In this document: positions 27,778 through 36,094 of the stretch, piece after piece
Layout: the number at the start of each line of letters is the position of its first letter
Numbering within the stretch: position 1 is the first letter of the stretch
From: Streptomyces mutomycini
GTDB taxonomy: Bacteria; Actinomycetota; Actinomycetes; Streptomycetales; Streptomycetaceae
Length of the DNA stretch: 64,000 nucleotides
Direction of reading: 5' to 3'
Assembly: GCF_001700505.1 (NCBI RefSeq)
Contig: NZ_MAPV01000023.1
Coordinates: 1-64,000 of the forward strand
Program-made: the position numbers and the translations under genes
The notes under the pieces: model-generated
What the model was told of the DNA's origin: nothing
Databases searched by the model: none
The model's input: only the letters and a program-made list of their open reading frames with translations

Positions 27778-28925
27778 GCCGCTTCCTCGAGGGCTTCGGC
27801 GCCGGCGTGGATGTGCTGGGCCGCGTCGAGTCCGAAGGTGTGCTCGGGGTTCCAGTGCAGGACGACCTCGGCCCCGGGTACGAGCCTGCCGTCGCGCTCG
27901 ATGTTCTGCTCGTAGACCTGGAGCGCCGTGCCGGCCGGGCTCTCGACGACGTACTGCGTGGAGACGCCGATGAAGCTGGAGTCGGTGATGCGGCCGGCGA
28001 CCCGGTTGCGGCCGTCGGGTATCGCGGCCGCGTCATCGGTGTGGGTGAGGGAGATCTTCTCGGGGCGCACGCCGACGAGGACCTTGCCCCCGCTCTCCGC
28101 GGAGGACGGACACCGCCCGCCGGGCAGCCTGAGCTTCCCGCCGCCGGCCGCGACGACGACGTCCGTACCCGTGGAGACGATCCGCCCCTCGATGAGGTTG
28201 GAGGTGCCGAGGAAGTTCGCCACGAAGGTGGTCCGGGGGTTCTCGTACAGCTCGGCGGGGGCGCCGAGCTGTTCGACCCGGCCGCCGTTCATCACCGCGA
28301 CGGTGTCGGCCATGGTCATGGCCTCCTCCTGGTCGTGGGTGACGTGGACGAAGGTGATGCCGACCTCGGTCTGGATCCGCTTGAGTTCGAGCTGCATCTG
28401 ACGTCGCAGCTTGAGGTCGAGGGCGCCGAGCGGCTCGTCGAGGAGGAGCACCTGGGGGTGGTTGATGAGCGCGCGGGCCACGGCGACGCGCTGCTGCTGG
28501 CCGCCGGACAGCTGGTGCGGCTTGCGTCGGGCGAAGTCGCCGAGCTGGACGAGGTCGAGCATCTCGCCGACCTGCTTGCCGACGGACCTGATGCCGCGGC
28601 GGCGCAGCCCGAAGGCGATGTTCTCGCTGACGTCGAGGTGCGGGAACAGGGCGTAGCTCTGGAAGACGGTGTTGACCGGCCGCTTGTACGGGGGCAGGTC
28701 CGTGATGTCCCGGCCGCCGAGCGAGACCGTGCCGGTGGTGGTGTCCTCCAGGCCCGCGATGATGCGCAGGGTGGTGGTCTTGCCGCAGCCGGACGCGCCG
28801 AGCAGCGCGAAGAAGGAGCCCTGCGGGACGGTGAGGTCGAGGGGGTGCACTGCGGTGAAGGAGCCGTAGGTCTTGCTGATCCCGGTGAGACGGACGTCGC
28901 CGCCCTCTGTCTGCTGCTGTGTCAT
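27774..28925 (-). CDS. potA: Spermidine/putrescine-type ABC importer ATPase (PotA-like)
   Basis: 383 residues from ATG 28923-28925. Walker A GASGCGKTT, Q-loop, ABC signature LSGGQQQRVAVARAL, Walker B VLLLDEPLGALD and the H-loop VTHDQEEAMTMAD are intact. A C-terminal TOBE domain follows (VRPEKISL onward). The gene lies between the substrate-binding protein and the two permeases. An apparent upstream extension in the same frame runs through potD antisense-like sequence and is rejected. Confidence 0.92.
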   Translation of the reverse strand: MTQQQTEGGDVRLTGISKTYGSFTAVHPLDLTVPQGSFFALLGASGCGKTTTLRIIAGLEDTTTGTVSLGGRDITDLPPYKRPVNTVFQSYALFPHLDVSENIAFGLRRRGIRSVGKQVGEMLDLVQLGDFARRKPHQLSGGQQQRVAVARALINHPQVLLLDEPLGALDLKLRRQMQLELKRIQTEVGITFVHVTHDQEEAMTMADTVAVMNGGRVEQLGAPAELYENPRTTFVANFLGTSNLIEGRIVSTGTDVVVAAGGGKLRLPGGRCPSSAESGGKVLVGVRPEKISLTHTDDAAAIPDGRNRVAGRITDSSFIGVSTQYVVESPAGTALQVYEQNIERDGRLVPGAEVVLHWNPEHTFGLDAAQHIHAGAEALEEAA

Positions 28926-28975
28926 GGGTCGCGGTCCCAGTGGTGTCGGAGGGGAACGGGAAGGGGACGGGCAGG

Positions 28976-30223
28976 TCAGGCGCCGATGAGCTTGGCGAAC
29001 TTCTCCTCGTACGCCGTCTCTTCCTCGGCACTGAGGGAACGGAACGCCCGCGACTTCGCGGCCATCGCCCTGTCGGGGAGGATCAGCGTGTTGGACGCCA
29101 TCGACTCGTCGATCTTCGCGAGCTCCCCGGCGACCCCGTCCACGGGGCAGACGTAGTTGATGTAGGCGGCGAGCTGGGCGGCGACGGGGGGTTCGTAGTA
29201 GTAGTCCATGAGCTTCTCGGCGTTGGTCTTGTGCCGTGCCCTGGCCGGGACCAGCATGTTGTCGCTCGAGGTGATGTAGCCGGCGGACGGGATCGAGAAC
29301 TTGATCGCGGGGTTGTCGGCCTGGAGCTGGATGATGTCTCCCGCCCAGGCCACGCAGGCCGCGATGTCGCCCTTGCTCAGGTCCGCGGTGTAGTCGTTGC
29401 CGGTGAAGCGGCGTATCTGCTTCGTGTCGACGCCCTTCTGCATCCGGCCGACGGCCGCGTCGAAGTCGGCGTCGGTGAAAGACCCGGGGTCCTTGCCCAT
29501 GTCGAGGAGCGTCATGCCGACCGAGTCGCGCATCTCGGAGAGGAAGGAGACCTTCCCCTTCAGTTTCGGGTCGTCGAGCAGCTGGGTGACGGAATCGACC
29601 TTCCGGCCGCCGGTCGCCTTCTCGTTGTAGGCGATGACGGTCGGGATACCGGTCCACGGATAGGAGTAGGCCCTTCCCGGGTCCCAGTCGGGCGTACGGA
29701 ACTGGGACGAGAGGTTGGCGAAGGCGTGCGGCAGGTTCGCCTGGTCGAGCTTCTGTGCCCAGCCGAGCCGGATGATGCGGGCGGCCAGCCAGTCCGTCAC
29801 GATGACGAGGTCGCGTCCGGTGTCCTGGCCCGCGGCGAGCTGCGGCTTGATCTTCCCGAAGAACTCGACGTTGTCGTTGATGTCCTCGGTGTACTTGACC
29901 TTGATCCCGGTGCGTTTCGTGAACGCGTCGAGGGTCGGACGGCTCTTCTCGTCCTCGCTGACGTCCATGTACTCGGTCCAGTTGGAGAAGTTGATCTGCT
30001 TCTCCGCTGCCGAGTGGTCGTCGGAGGCCGCGGTGTCCCCCTCCCGCTTCGCGGGCGGGATGCCGCAGGCGCTCAGCGCTCCGAGGCCGCCGAGCGCGAG
30101 GGCTCCCATGCCCGACGCCCGGAGAAGCGAACGGCGGGTGAGGGCGCCCCTGCCATGGGTGAGGCTGCGCCTCATGGCGGCCAGCTGCGGCGCGGAGAGG
30201 CGCTCGGGCTCGTACTGCTCCAT
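28976..30223 (-). CDS. potD: Spermidine/putrescine-binding lipoprotein (PotD-like)
   Basis: 415 residues. The N-terminus carries a Tat motif (TRRSLLRAS) followed by a hydrophobic stretch and the lipobox LSAC, so the mature protein is probably a Tat-exported lipoprotein. The body shows INFSNWTEYMD, the usual start of mature PotD-like domains, and SYPWTGIPTVIAYN, matching the polyamine-binding cleft region. Start ATG 30221-30223 has GGAAGGGC upstream. Which polyamine it binds cannot be told. Confidence 0.9.
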   Translation of the reverse strand: MEQYEPERLSAPQLAAMRRSLTHGRGALTRRSLLRASGMGALALGGLGALSACGIPPAKREGDTAASDDHSAAEKQINFSNWTEYMDVSEDEKSRPTLDAFTKRTGIKVKYTEDINDNVEFFGKIKPQLAAGQDTGRDLVIVTDWLAARIIRLGWAQKLDQANLPHAFANLSSQFRTPDWDPGRAYSYPWTGIPTVIAYNEKATGGRKVDSVTQLLDDPKLKGKVSFLSEMRDSVGMTLLDMGKDPGSFTDADFDAAVGRMQKGVDTKQIRRFTGNDYTADLSKGDIAACVAWAGDIIQLQADNPAIKFSIPSAGYITSSDNMLVPARARHKTNAEKLMDYYYEPPVAAQLAAYINYVCPVDGVAGELAKIDESMASNTLILPDRAMAAKSRAFRSLSAEEETAYEEKFAKLIGA

Positions 30224-30271
30224 ACGCGTGTGCCCTTCCGGGTGGGTGGGGCCGCCGGGCGGCGGCCGCTG

Positions 30272-31786
30272 CTATCGGTCCCCGAAGACGGTGCGGTGCC
30301 AGTCCTTCCGGGCCACCGCGGTGTTGTCGTACATGACGTGCTTGACCTGCGTGTACTCCTCGAACGAGTACGACGACATGTCCTTGCCGAAGCCGCTGGC
30401 CCTGTATCCGCCGTGCGGCATCTCGCTGATGATCGGGATGTGGTCGTTGATCCACACGCAGCCCGCCCTGAGCTCACGGGTGGCGCGGTTGGCCCGGTAC
30501 AGACCGGTGCTCCAGGCGGAGGCGGCCAGTCCGTACGGGGTGTCGTTGGCGAGGCGGATTCCCTCGTCGTCGGTGTCGAAGGGCAGCACGACCAGGACGG
30601 GACCGAAGATCTCCGAGGTGACGACCTCGCTGTCCTGGGCGGCGCCGGTGATCAGGGTCGGCAGGTAGTAGGCGCCGGCGGCGAGTTCGCCGCCGGGCGC
30701 CTCACCGCCGGTGACGACGGTGGCGTAGGCGCGGGCCCTGTCGACGAAGCCCGCGACGCGGTCGCGCTGCTGACGGCTGATCAGCGGTCCGAGATCGGTC
30801 GACGGCTCGAAGGGGTCGCCGAGGCGCACGGTCTCCATCAGGGCGGCGACCCCGCGCACGAACGCGTCGTAGAGGGGGCGCTGGACGTAGGCGCGGGTGG
30901 CCGCCGTGCAGTCCTGGCCCGTGTTGATCAGGGCTCCGGCGACCGCTCCGTTGACCGCGGCGTCGAGATCGGCGTCGTCGAACACGAGGAACGGCGCCTT
31001 GCCGCCGAGCTCCAGGTGCAGGCGCTTGACGGTGGCGGTGGCCAGCGCGGCGACCCGCTTGCCGACGGCGGTGGATCCGGTGAAGGAGGTCATCACGACG
31101 TCGGGGTGGCTCACGAGGTGCTCGCCCGCGTCCCTCCCGGCACCGGAGACGATGTTGATCACCCCGTCGGGGATGCCGGCCTCCGTGGCCGCCTGGGCGA
31201 ACATCAGCGAGGTCAGCGGCGTGATCTCGGCGGGCTTCAGCACGATGGTGTTGCCCGCGGCGACGGCCGGGAGGATCTTCCAGGCCGCCATCTGGAGCGG
31301 GTAGTTCCAGGGAGCGATCGAGCCGATGACCCCGAGGGCCTCACGGCGTACGCAGGAGGTGTGGTCGCCGCTGTACTCGGCGGCCGCCTTCCCTTCGAGG
31401 TGACGGGCGGCACCGGCGAAGAACGAGGCGTTGTCGACGGTGCCGGGGACGTCGAACCCGGCGGACAGCTTGACGGGCTTGCCGCACTGCAGGGACTCGG
31501 CGTACGCGAGGTCCTCCGCCCGCTCGGCGAGTACGGCGGCGAAGCGGTGCAGCGCCTCGGACCGTTCGGCGGGGGTGAGCCCCGACCAGCCGGGGAACGC
31601 CTCACGGGCGGCCGCCACGGCGGCGTCGACGTCGTCGGTGCCCGCCAGTTCGTAGCGCAGGACCGTGCTGCCCGTGGCGGGGTCGACCACGTCCTGATGG
31701 CAACCCGAGGTGCCGTGGCGCAGCCGTCCGCCGATGTACTGCGCACCCCCGGCGAAGCGGTCCTGCGGCTGGAAGCCCTTGCCCAT
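30272..31786 (-). CDS. Aldehyde dehydrogenase, gamma-aminobutyraldehyde dehydrogenase type
   Basis: 504 residues, first gene of the operon that continues through potD, potA, potB, potC and the PuuB-like gene. Start ATG has an excellent CGGAGGAGAACGTC upstream. Seen: APWNYPLQMAAWK, FTGSTAVGKRV, the Glu of LELGGKAPFLV, and the catalytic Cys in NTGQDCTAATR, plus a C-terminal SGFGKDMSSYSFEEYTQ segment typical of PuuC/PatD-like enzymes. Likely role: oxidising aminobutyraldehyde (or its gamma-glutamyl form) to GABA. Closely similar in layout to the gene at 36314-37753. Confidence 0.88.
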   Translation of the reverse strand: MGKGFQPQDRFAGGAQYIGGRLRHGTSGCHQDVVDPATGSTVLRYELAGTDDVDAAVAAAREAFPGWSGLTPAERSEALHRFAAVLAERAEDLAYAESLQCGKPVKLSAGFDVPGTVDNASFFAGAARHLEGKAAAEYSGDHTSCVRREALGVIGSIAPWNYPLQMAAWKILPAVAAGNTIVLKPAEITPLTSLMFAQAATEAGIPDGVINIVSGAGRDAGEHLVSHPDVVMTSFTGSTAVGKRVAALATATVKRLHLELGGKAPFLVFDDADLDAAVNGAVAGALINTGQDCTAATRAYVQRPLYDAFVRGVAALMETVRLGDPFEPSTDLGPLISRQQRDRVAGFVDRARAYATVVTGGEAPGGELAAGAYYLPTLITGAAQDSEVVTSEIFGPVLVVLPFDTDDEGIRLANDTPYGLAASAWSTGLYRANRATRELRAGCVWINDHIPIISEMPHGGYRASGFGKDMSSYSFEEYTQVKHVMYDNTAVARKDWHRTVFGDR

Positions 31787-31879
31787 GACGTTCTCCTCCG
31801 CTGCGCCGTGACCAGGGCCGGCGTAGCTTCTCGTCGAATTGAGTGCCGATCCTGACAGAGCAGACCTCTACCAACAAGT

Positions 31880-31915
31880 GATTCCGTTGTTTCCTTTTGG
31901 TTACGCAACGGAATC
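31880..31915. promoter_or_regulatory. Perfect inverted repeat in the pot operon promoter region, candidate operator
   Basis: Arms gattccgttg (31880-31889) and caacggaatc (31906-31915) are exact inverted repeats separated by 16 bases of AT-rich sequence, unusual in this genome. The element lies about 95-130 bases upstream of the aldehyde dehydrogenase start, in the divergent gap with the NADAR gene. Related half-sites (ccgttg, caacgaatt) occur in the Lrp intergenic region at 37802 and 37872. A second small palindrome (actgac-t-gtcagt) lies at 31953-31965. The identity of the regulator is inference. Confidence 0.5.
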
Positions 31916-31988
31916 TGTCGACGAAGTGTCTCGCGTGTACGGAAATCCCTGTACTGACTGTCAGTGGCGGATGCCAGACTCGGCTGCC

Positions 31989-32543
31989 ATGGGACAGGAA
32001 CACATGGACCTCCTCCTGGCGCGTACGGCACGCGGGGAGAGCCTGAAGTACCTGCCGTTCTGGGGGCACCGGCCCCGCGTGGACGGCAGGCTCGGGGAGA
32101 GCTGCCTCAGCCAGTGGTGGCCGGCGCCGTTCACCGTCGATTCGGTGACCTACGCCTCGGCCGAGCACTGGATGATGGCCGGCAAGGCGCGGCTGTTCGG
32201 GGACGCGGAGGCCGAGGCGCGGGCCGTGGCGGCGGGCAGTCCCGCCGCGGCGAAGGAGGTGGGCCGGCTGGTCAGGGGGTTCGACGACGGCCTATGGGCA
32301 CGGGAGCGGTTCGCCCTGGTCGTCGCGGGCAGCGTCCACAAGTTCGGGCAGGACCCGGCGCTGCGTGGGTACTTGCTGGGCACCGGGGAGCGCGTGCTCG
32401 TCGAGGCCAGTCCGATGGACCGGATATGGGGCATCGGGCTCACCAAGGACGATCCCCGCACCGCGGACCCGGCTTCGTGGCGTGGGCTCAATCTGCTGGG
32501 CTTCGCGCTCATGGAGGCGCGTGCGCGGCTGCGCGCGGGGTGA
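31989..32543 (+). CDS. NADAR family protein (YbiA-like)
   Basis: 184 residues from ATG 31989; ATG 32004, which follows AGGAACAC, is an alternative start. Family features: LPFWGH, LSQWWPAPFTVDSVTYASAEHWMMAGKA region, RFALVVAGSVHKFGQ, and SPMDRIWGIGL near the C-terminus, where the invariant Asp/Trp lie. NADAR proteins are N-glycosidases; YbiA acts on damaged riboflavin intermediates, and some NADAR enzymes remove ADP-ribose from guanine. Which applies here cannot be read from the sequence. Divergent from the pot operon, ending at a strong bidirectional terminator. Confidence 0.85.
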   Translation: MGQEHMDLLLARTARGESLKYLPFWGHRPRVDGRLGESCLSQWWPAPFTVDSVTYASAEHWMMAGKARLFGDAEAEARAVAAGSPAAAKEVGRLVRGFDDGLWARERFALVVAGSVHKFGQDPALRGYLLGTGERVLVEASPMDRIWGIGLTKDDPRTADPASWRGLNLLGFALMEARARLRAG

Positions 32544-32553
32544 CACGGCGTGC

Positions 32554-32587
32554 GGCCGGGTCCGGGAGGTACGTCCCGGACCCGGCC
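32554..32587. terminator. Perfect 14-bp hairpin, bidirectional terminator
   Basis: Arms 32554-32567 and 32574-32587 with a GGTACG loop, between the converging NADAR and DUF4190 genes. Confidence 0.8.
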
Positions 32588-32609
32588 ACAGGCGGCCGTT
32601 CACCGCTGG

Positions 32610-33350
32610 TCAGCGGGAGGTGCCGACGACCAGTGACGTGGAGTAGGGATCGTCGTAGTCGTAGCCGCTTCCCGATTCGTCGTTGGCGATGGCCCAGATG
32701 ATGAATCCCAGGAAGACCGCGCTGATGACGATTCCGATCGACCCCAGGATGATCCCGGCGAGCGCCATGCCCCCGTTGCTCGCCTCACCCCGCCTGGCTC
32801 GGCCCCGGCCGATGATGCCGAAGATCAGGGCGAGGACGCCCAGGACGACTCCGAGCCCGTACATGCAGAAGCCGACCACCGCGATGATGCCGAGGACCAT
32901 CGCGGCGATGCCCAGCCCGTTCGCGGGCGCCGGACCCCAGGGCTGCTGGCCGCCGTAGCCCGGGTATCCCGGGTAGCCGTACGACGCCGAGGGCGCGGCG
33001 GGCGCGGACGGGTAACCGTAGGACGCGGCGGGTGCGGCGGGCTCGGACGGGTAACCGTACGACGCCGAGGGCGCGGCGGGCGCGGACGGGTAGCCGGGCT
33101 GCCCGGGTCCGTTCGGCCCGACCGGCGGCGCGGGCACGGGCGGCTGCTGCGGGCCGAAAGCCCCGGTGGGTCCGGGTATGGGCCCGTTGCCCGAGTCGGG
33201 GCTCGGCATGGACGTGACCGTGGGCTGGTTGTGCACCGCGGGCGGGACGGCGTCCATGGGCTGCTTGCCCAGGTCGACCCTGTTGTCCGGCGGAGCCCAC
33301 GGATCGCGCGGCGCGCCCTCGCCCCCGGGCTGCTGTGTGTTGTCTGACAT
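32610..33350 (-). CDS. DUF4190 membrane protein with Pro/Gly/Tyr-rich N-terminus
   Basis: 246 residues from ATG 33348-33350 after GGGGAGGCCC. The first 150 residues are Pro/Ala/Gly/Tyr-rich and contain three 13-residue repeats of the type GYPSAPAAPSASY. Two transmembrane segments follow (NGLGIAAMVLGIIAVVGF and GGMALAGIILGSIGIVISAV) separated by a GRGRARRGEASNGG loop, the DUF4190 signature. It ends in an acidic tail. Function unknown; the family is common in actinobacterial membranes. It is divergent from the deaminase gene. Confidence 0.8.
   Translation of the reverse strand: MSDNTQQPGGEGAPRDPWAPPDNRVDLGKQPMDAVPPAVHNQPTVTSMPSPDSGNGPIPGPTGAFGPQQPPVPAPPVGPNGPGQPGYPSAPAAPSASYGYPSEPAAPAASYGYPSAPAAPSASYGYPGYPGYGGQQPWGPAPANGLGIAAMVLGIIAVVGFCMYGLGVVLGVLALIFGIIGRGRARRGEASNGGMALAGIILGSIGIVISAVFLGFIIWAIANDESGSGYDYDDPYSTSLVVGTSR
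32974..33090 (-). repeat. Three 39-bp tandem repeats inside the DUF4190 gene
   Basis: Units 32974-33012, 33013-33051 and 33052-33090 are in frame and encode 13-residue Pro/Ala/Tyr repeats. Units 1 and 3 differ at one base; unit 2 is more diverged. They probably vary in number between strains. Confidence 0.8.
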
Positions 33351-33468
33351 GGGCCTCCCCCATCGTGGTCCCGCCATGCTACGGCCCGGTCTCCGGCCGC
33401 AGGGCCCCGCCTACGATGATCGGTGCAGCCGGTGCACCCGGCCGAAATCAGAGATCCGGGAGTATCCG

Positions 33469-34503
33469 ATGAGCGATCTGCACCCCTTCATCGCGGGGCT
33501 GCCCAAGGCCGAGCTCCACGTCCACCACGTCGGGTCGGCTTCGCCCCGCATCGTGGCCGAACTGGCGGCACACCACCCCGACTCCAAGGTCCCCACGGAC
33601 CCCGAGGCACTGTCGGACTTCTTCACCTTCACCGACTTCGGGCACTTCATCGACGTCTATCTCTCGGTGGTGGACCTGGTCCGCACCCCCGAGGACGTCC
33701 GTCTGCTGACCTTCGAGGTCGCCCGGGACATGGCGCGGCAGAACATCCGGTACGCGGAACTGACCGTCACCCCGTTCAGCTCGACCCGCCGGGGGATCCC
33801 CGAGCAGGGCTTCATGGAGGCCATCGAGGACGCCCGCAAGGCCGCCGAGGCCGAGCTCGGCGTCGTCCTGCGCTGGTGCTTCGACATTCCGGGCGAGGCC
33901 GGTCTCGAGGCGGCCGAGGAGACCACCCGGCTCGCCGTGGACCTGCGGCCCGAGGGGCTGGTCTCCTTCGGACTCGGCGGGCCCGAGGTCGGCGTGGACC
34001 GTCCGCAGTTCAAGCCCTACTTCGACCGCGCCGTCGCGGAGGGTCTGCACTCCGTCCCGCACGCCGGAGAGACCACGGGCCCGCAGACCGTCTGGGACGC
34101 GCTCACCGCGCTCCGCGCGGAGCGCATCGGCCACGGCACCAGCTCAACCCAGGACCCGAAGCTGCTGGCCCATCTCGCCGAGCACCGCATCGCCCTCGAG
34201 GTCTGTCCTACGTCGAACATCGCCACCCGCGCGGTCGCCGACCTCGACCGGCACCCGATGAGGGAGATGGTGGAGGCCGGCGTCCTCGTCACGGTCAACA
34301 GCGACGACCCGCCGATGTTCGGCACCGACCTCAACAACGAGTACGGGGTGGCGGCCCGCCTGCTCGGCCTGGACGAGCGCGGGCTGGCCGGCCTGGCGAA
34401 GAACGCCGTGGAGGCCTCGTTCCTGGACCCGGCCGGCAAGCGGACGCTGGCCGCCGAGATCGACACGTACACGACGAACTGGCTGGAGGCTCCCGGCCGC
34501 TGA
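33469..34503 (+). CDS. Adenosine deaminase family; probable aminodeoxyfutalosine deaminase
   Basis: 344 residues from ATG 33469 after CCGGGAGTATCC. Amidohydrolase TIM barrel with zinc ligands in LHVHHVG, the PHAGET motif, the RIGHGTSS catalytic His region, CPTSN and NSDDPPMF. Where true adenosine deaminases have LHxHLDG, this protein has HVHHVGSASPRIV, so the substrate pocket differs. From memory, this matches the S. coelicolor protein SCO5662, shown to deaminate 6-amino-6-deoxyfutalosine in the futalosine route to menaquinone, and the position in the gene order also fits. The remaining mqn genes are not in this window. Confidence 0.75.
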   Translation: MSDLHPFIAGLPKAELHVHHVGSASPRIVAELAAHHPDSKVPTDPEALSDFFTFTDFGHFIDVYLSVVDLVRTPEDVRLLTFEVARDMARQNIRYAELTVTPFSSTRRGIPEQGFMEAIEDARKAAEAELGVVLRWCFDIPGEAGLEAAEETTRLAVDLRPEGLVSFGLGGPEVGVDRPQFKPYFDRAVAEGLHSVPHAGETTGPQTVWDALTALRAERIGHGTSSTQDPKLLAHLAEHRIALEVCPTSNIATRAVADLDRHPMREMVEAGVLVTVNSDDPPMFGTDLNNEYGVAARLLGLDERGLAGLAKNAVEASFLDPAGKRTLAAEIDTYTTNWLEAPGR

Positions 34504-34525
34504 CCCAGGCGGTCACAATGGCTCC

Positions 34526-35230
34526 ATGACCACCACCGTCACCGCCGTGGCACACCGCGGCGATCCCTACCGTGCCCGCGAGAACACCCTGCCCTCGATC
34601 CGGTCCGCCGTGGAACAGGGCGCGGACGCGGTCGAGATCGATGTCCGCGTCACACGGGACAGGGTGCCCGTGCTGCTCCACGACTCCACGCTGGAACGCC
34701 TGTGGGGCCACGACGTCCGCCTCGACCGGCTGGACCGGCGGGAGTTGCTGGAGAGGAGCGGCGGCGGGGTGCCGACCCTGCGTGAGGCACTGTCCGCCGC
34801 CGGCGACCGCCGGATCATGCTCGACCTGCCCGGCGCGACCGACGCGTCGGTGCGGGAGATCGTCGGCGTGGTGCGGGAGTGCGGGGCGCGGGAGCGCGTG
34901 TACTACTGCGCGGACACGCACGCGATGCTGAGGGTGCGCGCTGCCGATCCGTCCGCCGAGATCGCACTGACCTGGACGACGCTCGCCCCTCCGCGTGCCG
35001 TACTGCTCGAAGCGGTGCGTCCGCGCTGGCTGAACTACCGTTTCGGGCTGCTGAGCCGCGAGCTGACGGGCCGCGTCCACGCCGACGGGCTGCTGGTCTC
35101 GGCCTGGACGGTGGACACCCGGCGCACGATGCGCCGGCTGCTGGCGTACGGCGTCGACTCGATCACCACCAACCGGATCGACGCGCTCCGGGCGCAGTTG
35201 GCCAACTCCCGCTCCCGTGGCGCCTCTTGA
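34526..35230 (+). CDS. Glycerophosphodiester phosphodiesterase
   Basis: Hydrolyses glycerophosphodiesters to glycerol 3-phosphate and an alcohol. 234 residues with the GDPD motifs VAHRGDPYRARENT, VEIDVRVTRD and VLLHDSTLERL in order, giving the His, Arg, Glu-Asn, Glu-Asp and His-Asp active-site set, and SAWTVDT near the end. No signal peptide, so cytoplasmic. It follows the deaminase gene by 22 bases and may be co-transcribed with it. Confidence 0.92.
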   Translation: MTTTVTAVAHRGDPYRARENTLPSIRSAVEQGADAVEIDVRVTRDRVPVLLHDSTLERLWGHDVRLDRLDRRELLERSGGGVPTLREALSAAGDRRIMLDLPGATDASVREIVGVVRECGARERVYYCADTHAMLRVRAADPSAEIALTWTTLAPPRAVLLEAVRPRWLNYRFGLLSRELTGRVHADGLLVSAWTVDTRRTMRRLLAYGVDSITTNRIDALRAQLANSRSRGAS

Positions 35231-35282
35231 TCGGTACCGGCATCATGGGCGGTCCGTACCGCCCGTGATCTCTGGAGCAGAC

Positions 35283-36089
35283 GTGACCGAGCCCGGCCCT
35301 CGTACCGCACCCTCCCGTGTCCGTACCGACATCGCCCACAACGCCCGGGTGTGGAACTACTGGCTGGGCGGCGGGGACCACTACCCCGTCGACCGCGTGG
35401 TGGGCGACCGGGTCACCGGCATGTATCCGAGCATCGGCGAAGTCGCCCGCGCCGACCGGGCGTTCCTCGGCCGGGCGGTGCGTCATCTGGCCGGTGACAC
35501 GGGGATCGGCCAGTTCCTGGACATCGGCACGGGGCTGCCCACTGCGGACAACACCCACGAGGTCGCCCAGCACACGGCGCCCGACGCCCGCGTCGTCTAT
35601 GTCGACAACGACCCGATCGTCCTGGCGCACGCCCGTTCCCTGCTCACCAGCTCGCCCGAGGGCGCTACCGGGTACATCGAAGCGGACGCCCGGGATCCGG
35701 AGCGGATCCTGCGCGCGGCCGGCCGGACCCTGGACCTCCGGCGCCCGGTCGCCGTGATGATGCTGGGCATCCTCAACTTCGTCCTGGACACGGAGGAGGC
35801 GCGGAGCATCGTGAGGACGCTGATGGACCCGCTGCCGTCGGGGAGCCACCTGGTACTCACCCATCCGACGCTGGAACTGGGCGGCGCGGGCAACGAGACC
35901 GCGATGCGCTTCTGGAACGAGAACGCCACCCCGCCGATCACCGCCCGCAGCCGCTCGGAGTTCGCCTCGTTCCTCGACGGCCTGGACGTCCTGGAACCGG
36001 GCATCGTGTCCTGCTCCCGCTGGCGGTCCGGTCCGACCGCGCGGACCCCCGAGGTGGCCCAGTTCGGCGCGGTGGGCCGCAAGCCGTAA
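35283..36089 (+). CDS. SAM-dependent methyltransferase (DUF574)
   Basis: 268 residues from GTG 35283, which follows TGGAGCAGAC; an upstream extension overlaps the previous gene. The start of the family, RTDIAHNARVWNYWLGG, and FLDIGTGLPT (SAM-binding motif I), VDNDPIVLAHAR (motif II) and AVMMLGILNFV are visible. This is the PF04672 family, abundant in Streptomyces with unknown substrate. It converges with the aldehyde dehydrogenase gene. Confidence 0.85.
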   Translation: MTEPGPRTAPSRVRTDIAHNARVWNYWLGGGDHYPVDRVVGDRVTGMYPSIGEVARADRAFLGRAVRHLAGDTGIGQFLDIGTGLPTADNTHEVAQHTAPDARVVYVDNDPIVLAHARSLLTSSPEGATGYIEADARDPERILRAAGRTLDLRRPVAVMMLGILNFVLDTEEARSIVRTLMDPLPSGSHLVLTHPTLELGGAGNETAMRFWNENATPPITARSRSEFASFLDGLDVLEPGIVSCSRWRSGPTARTPEVAQFGAVGRKP

Positions 36090-36094
36090 GCGCG

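Noticed and set aside
27774..30455. Longer version of PotA starting at 30455
   Set aside because: The extension is a shadow of potD and the aldehyde dehydrogenase. A normal PotA starts at the ATG at 28925.
28919..31855. Open reading frame of about 980 codons on the plus strand
   Set aside because: Antisense to potD and an aldehyde dehydrogenase; no domain or signal.
31839..31988. N-terminal extension of the NADAR protein
   Set aside because: It includes the promoter-like AT-rich inverted repeat and no NADAR sequence; family homology begins after the ATG at 31989.
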